DNA of 36,257 nucleotides from Intoshia linei. Taxonomy: Eukaryota; Orthonectida; Rhopaluridae. Below, piece after piece: positions 32,244-36,257 of this stretch. The DNA is taken from NCBI GenBank assembly GCA_001642005.1, contig LWCA01000257.1:1-36257 (forward strand), given 5' to 3'. The position numbers and the translations under genes were made by a program. Each line of letters begins with the position of its first letter. The first letter of the stretch is position 1. The notes beneath the pieces were generated by a model. The model saw only the letters and a program-made list of their open reading frames with translations. It had not been told where the DNA came from and did no database searches.

Positions 32244-33211
32244 ATGGACTTTAATGAACGTAAAGAAAACTTGAAGAACTTGGTACCGAAATATAAAGTA
32301 AACTCCAACTCAATATCCTTTTCACCTTCAATATGTGACTTTAGAGGAATTCCATTGGGTATGATTCATTAAATGACCTTTTGTCAAAACGACCTGTTTC
32401 CCGAGAAACTTGATTAATTAAAAATTGCTTTGTCAAATCAAGCATCACATGCTGAATTTTTAATCATCGATTATTTAAATTAACCTGGAGTTACGTTTTA
32501 AATATTGATTATCTCTATTATTCCAATATTTAAAGTATTAATATTAATACCGTTTGTTTCAATGGAACTGTCACTTGTATTTGTTGATTAAGATATGAAT
32601 ATACTTTAATTCAAATTCAACAAATTGTGTACTTAATTTCCACTGATATTTTGTTCTGAATAATGAGCTTTTTAAATAAGACTATTAAAAAATTGAAAAA
32701 CAGAAGTCGGGACGTGCTATATACATTACTAGAACCATCTGAAAGCACTAACCCAAATAGCAAAATTATCGACATAATTTTTAGTATCATTTAGTTTTTA
32801 TAAGCTACAATTATGCAAGATTTTGCATATAAAGTTGAACCAATTTTAAGTAGTTTGTATTTAGAAAAAACCGAACTGACTAGCAAAGTTGAAGAAATAT
32901 TGAAAAAAGACGATGATTATCACCACAATCACCCGATATTTTGCGAATTAATTGAATTGAGACATTGCAAAAAATCAGAGACTCAAGTTGAATGGGTTGA
33001 AACTGCTAGGTATTTTCAAATGCCATTTAATATTATAATTTAAAATGTAGATGGATTAAATTTGAGGAAGATGTAGACGAAGAAGGCCAACGCTGGTCTA
33101 AACCACACGTTGCAACAATATCCCTTCGATCAATCATTGAAGTTAGAAAATCAATAAATTGTGGGACAGTAATACTTGATTTAGAAGTAGATTCATTTGA
33201 AAAATTAGTCG
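32244..33211 (+). CDS. SLC4-family bicarbonate transporter, N-terminal cytoplasmic part, 3' partial
   Basis: Three exons, 32244-32358, 32805-33009 and 33051-33211, give the first 160 residues in phase. The match is to the band-3-like cytoplasmic domain: HPIFCELIEL, EWVETARWIKFEEDV, GQRWSKPHVATISLRS and GTVILDLEVDSFEKLV. ETARW(I/V)KFEE with RWSKPHVATLSLHSL is typical of Na-coupled bicarbonate transporters (SLC4A4/7/8/10 type), which move bicarbonate across the plasma membrane. The anion-exchange membrane segments are not in the window. After the donor at 33212 no further exon was recognised up to 36257, so the next intron exceeds 3 kb. The start codon lies only 234 bases past the eIF1 stop. 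Exon 1 (MDFNERKENL) is supported by phase and a good donor but not by homology. Confidence 0.9.
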
Positions 33212-33644
33212 GTAGAATTCATTTTATTATAAACCCAACGTCGTAATTGTGACCCAAATTAATAGTTTACAAAAATATCAAGTTACACCAAGCACAGCAG
33301 TGCACTGGTATAGGAATACTAATTTTAGTATTCATATCTAGTTTATTTACTTTTTCGAAATAATGGTTGAACTTTTAATTGGAATAAGGATTATAATATT
33401 GTTTCATTTTGATTCAATTTGACGGAAAATTATAATAATATATAATTGATCATTAATTAATGTACATTTTTATATTTTTGAATTCGGTTCCTAGGGATGA
33501 TTGATATAAATGACATGATATGGAATTAAACTATTTAAACTTGTAGCTTTGAATGATTTTATTAATTTTTTGCATTGAGGTAGGTGATTTTTAAGGGTGA
33601 CAAGACCCTTCAAAAATTTATAATTGTCATTAATCTCTCATTGC

Positions 33645-33835
33645 AGGGCTTTTCACACTTTTTTCACGGCGGGCGGTAATAAATTATAAAATTTATCGCG
33701 GATCATTAAAGCGAAATTATTGGGGAATATTAAAAAAAATTGATAAAAACGTAATAAATTGACTTTTAATTAGGAAACCAAAATTTTAAGGTACGTGTAC
33801 TGGTCCGAGGACCGGCCTTTGGGAAATGTTATCTT
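33645..33835. repeat. hAT-like remnant in SLC4 intron
   Basis: It starts CAGGGCTTTTCACAC followed by GGCGGGCGG and ends GGACCGGCCTTTGGGAAATG, phrases usual near hAT termini. The ends do not pair cleanly and no duplication was found. Between 33836 and 34539 nothing else was recognised. Confidence 0.4.
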
Positions 33836-34539
33836 ATATCAATTTCTTTTATAAAATAACTATAATCATAAAAAATTTGTTAAAAAATTAAATGCTGGGT
33901 GCACGGTTCAGGAACATTTCAATATTCTCAAATCTAAATTGACATTTACAATGTATTTAATTACGTGGACTCCAAGGCCACACACCACGTTAAGAATGCT
34001 TGCCCTATGATACCAAGACCAAGACAATGTTTTATTTGTAGATTTGTGATCCAATTTATTTTTTTAATAAGGGGTGGCTCCACCTCCAAAGCTTCGATTA
34101 CAATAATACTTGTACTAAACACCTATGAAAAAAGTAATAGATTCGACTTCTACGTTTTTCGGGAATCCCGATTTGTTTAAAGAGTATTCAAAAGTCATTA
34201 TGCTATCATTTATGGTTTTTATCTCAAAGCATATAAATTCATAAACAATGAGGCTTAAGCACTTTTAAAGTAAAAAAGTGCGATTTACATACATTATGTA
34301 TAGTAAATTATTTCTTACTACCTAAAAATTTTATATATTTATAACATCATTGAATTTTGTGCTAAATATTTCGAAATTTTTATTTAATCTCAAGATATTC
34401 GTTAAATATTCAAATACAAAATTGGAATTTTAGGGTTAATCACTTTTCTCTTAAGCATTGTAATGTAACCATTAAGTTCCACAAAAATAAAATATTAAAA
34501 GATCAATAACGTTTGTATTAACAAAGTAAATATTATGTA

Positions 34540-35204
34540 CAGTGCGCGCAATAAACATAGGTCCAACCGATTTATATTATTTTTTAGTCTATTAACATTA
34601 ATTTTCATGAATATTTCATTTCTATTAAAAAAGGTATTAAAAAGTACGCTTGTTGATACCATTATTTTTCTTCTCCCACCTTTATATGAAAAGTTATCAC
34701 ATAAATCGCTAATTAGCCGCGAAATAAACATAGGACACTTCAAATTAAAATCAATTTTTTATACTATAATTAAATTTAAAAATGTTATTATCATTTTCAT
34801 TATGTTTATATATATAGTATCTTCTCAATAATATATAATTTATTTATTTATGTATATTTTAGCAATGGACAGACATGGATCCTTATTTTTAAATTGCCTG
34901 CCATTTTTGTATACGGACCTTGCCAAAATTCCCCATAAGTTTTCTATTGGGTTAAGGTCAGAAGACTTCGATGCCCAGTTCATTACATTAACAGAATGTT
35001 CTTCAATCAATGTTTTGACTTTACCAGAAGTGTGGATTGGAGCATTATCTTGTTAAAAAATATAATCTGCACCATAATGAATGTGAGCAAAACAAGCTTA
35101 CTTTTTAATACCTTTTTTAATAGAAATGAAATATTCATGAAAATTAATGTTAATAGACCAAAAAATAATATAAATCGGTTGGACCTATGTTTATTGCGCG
35201 CACT
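34540..35204. mobile_element. Tc1/mariner-type element with about 115-bp inverted repeats
   Basis: TA flanks both sides (34538-34539 and 35205-35206). The outer arms (34540-34654 and about 35089-35204) are almost perfect inverted repeats starting CAGTGCGCGCAATAAACATA. A third terminus-like piece (GCGAAATAAACATAGGACA, about 34718) sits inside. The 665-bp element holds only a transposase fragment, so it cannot move by itself. Confidence 0.9.
34840..35080 (-). pseudogene. Tc1-type transposase C-terminal fragment
   Basis: On the minus strand, just after an in-frame stop, the frame reads QDNAPIHTS, then SSDLNPIENLWG and VYKNGRQF before a TAA near 34840. These are the second catalytic Asp block (QDNAPxH) and the final catalytic Glu block (LNPIENLW) of DD34E transposases. 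The spacing between the catalytic Asp and Glu suits DD34E. The N-terminal DNA-binding half and first Asp are missing. A dead remnant. Confidence 0.88.
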
Positions 35205-35550
35205 GTACGACATTTACAATTATTTAAGCATTTGCAATGTATTTATCTCGATGATTAGGTTACTAATTTCATCACTTACTTTACGTCTATAGATAAAAAC
35301 ATAGGTAATATTTTGTAAAACTTGGGAGGAAATATTTAAATAGTTTAATTAGTGAAATTGTATTAAAATAAAAGGAAAAAGATCAATAACTATTGAACGA
35401 TCATAATCAGCATGGGAGAAACTGGGTTAAATTTAACTTAAATTAGATTAAATTAATACACACATGTATAATCAGTTATATTTATTAATGTTATATTATT
35501 TAATTTATTATTAATGTCAATTTAACATTTTTTTAGATTTTAATCTATAA

Positions 35551-35818
35551 CAGGGTGTCAATTATGCGGCCCGCGTTATAACAAAATTTTTTACCTCTAT
35601 TTCTTTGTTTACATATTTTTCATGATTTATTTATTCCTGATTAAAATTTTAGCATTAGTTATGCATTTATTCCATTATTGTTTCTTATTTCATTTTATTA
35701 ATTAATTAAAATTGTTAGTTTAATAATGATTTGAGTAAACAAATTTTTTTTTGCGGTATGCGTAATAATTTTTTTTGTCACATTTGGCCCGCCAAGCAAA
35801 TTAAGTCTGACATCCCTG
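35551..35818. mobile_element. hAT-like MITE with GGCCCGC subtermini
   Basis: Left end CAGGGTGTCAATTATGCGGC; right end, reverse-complemented, CAGGGATGTCAGACTTAATT then GGCGGGCC. The CAGGG(T/A)GTCA ends with a GGCCCGC block just inside both are a known hAT pattern. The 8-bp flanks (ATCTATAA and TATATATC) do not match, so the duplication has decayed or the boundary is off. Confidence 0.65.
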
Positions 35819-36047
35819 TATATATCCATAATGATTGTAAACCTTAATAACTTGTATCAGGATTTTAATAAAAATTTAATTTTAAATAATAAATTATATA
35901 TATTATAGTTGTTAAATCAATGTTTAATTAATTAAGATGTCATTATTATGTTAGGGATTCGTTTTTAAAGCATGACTTTGATTTAATGCTTAATCCAGTG
36001 TTCAATATACATCAAACTGGATCGAGAATCGCCACGTAGATATAATA

Positions 36048-36257
36048 CAGTGCCGTGCAAAATAAACTGGCATGTAAATTAAAATTTACATAAATTATAA
36101 TAAAATGTTGAAATTGTGACCATCAATTATATACAATCAAATAAAATAAATTAATAATTTGTAGAAGCTCCTTTACATTTTATTACTGAATTTATTCTTC
36201 GAAGTATGGATTCATATAAATTTTTTATTATGGAAAATTCAATCTTCATCCATTCTT
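36048..36257. mobile_element. End of a second Tc1-type element, cut by the window edge
   Basis: A TA (36046-36047) precedes the terminus CAGTGCCGTGCAAAATAAAC. The terminus shares only its outer CAGTGC with the 34540 element, so it belongs to a different family. Transposase coding begins about 100 bases inside. Confidence 0.75.
36151..36257 (-). CDS. Tc1-type transposase, C-terminal end, partial
   Basis: Minus-strand frame of 34 residues, EWMKIEFSIIKNLYESILRR followed by INSVIK and ending GASTNY, then TAA. It matches the usual Tc1 C-terminus (W..I....I..L..S..RR...VI...G..T.Y). No stop interrupts the part inside the window, so the copy may be less decayed than the 34540 element. Confidence 0.8.
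   Translation of the reverse strand, partial: EWMKIEFSIIKNLYESILRRINSVIKCKGASTNY

Noticed and set aside
33965-34180. 71-residue open frame in the SLC4 intron
   Set aside because: No match to SLC4 or any family I know, no supporting splice phase; likely chance.
34495-35292. Several 68-98 residue open frames on both strands
   Set aside because: They are translations of the Tc1 inverted arms, which is why near-identical peptides appear on opposite strands.

Overview
The window is AT-rich metazoan nuclear DNA. Coding sequence is scattered in small exons joined by GT-AG introns, many only 35-60 bases long. The proteins (a LAP-family LRR/PDZ scaffold, a LIM-homeodomain factor, an SLC4 transporter) are animal families. 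The very short introns fit compact genomes such as those of orthonectids, dicyemids or some nematodes and tunicates, but the sequence alone does not fix the phylum. All gene models below were made by eye: I matched reading phase across every splice junction and compared the products with remembered protein families.

Layout: (1) 960-3329 (+), 3' part of a LAP/Erbin-like gene, with upstream exons outside the window. (2) 5146-5978 (-), a four-exon LIM-homeobox gene, convergent with gene 1. (3) about 7638-15321 (-), a 23-exon RBM19/MRD1 ribosome-biogenesis gene with six RRMs. (4) 15524-26021 (+), a 22-exon AP-3 complex beta subunit gene, divergent from gene 3 across only about 200 bases. (5) 29549-32009 (+), a five-exon eIF1/SUI1 gene. 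(6) 32244-33211 and beyond (+), first exons of an SLC4 bicarbonate transporter running off the right edge. These are unrelated housekeeping and developmental genes; no operon-like functional grouping is apparent.

The long introns and intergenic gaps are filled mostly by small non-autonomous transposons and their relics. They include hAT-type elements with CAG...CTG ends, three of them with clear 8-bp target duplications; two piggyBac-type elements flanked by TTAA; a 665-bp Tc1/mariner-type element with long inverted repeats and a broken transposase remnant; the end of a second Tc1 element at the right edge; a decayed pogo/Tigger transposase; a family of foldback elements with about 30-bp internal repeats; and a degenerate dispersed repeat seen four times.

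The least explained features are two arrays of 20-22 bp spaced motifs (about 7870-8480 and 28560-28650). The first is arranged as an inverted structure around a central hairpin inside an MRD1 intron. I found no rRNA, tRNA or CRISPR array.
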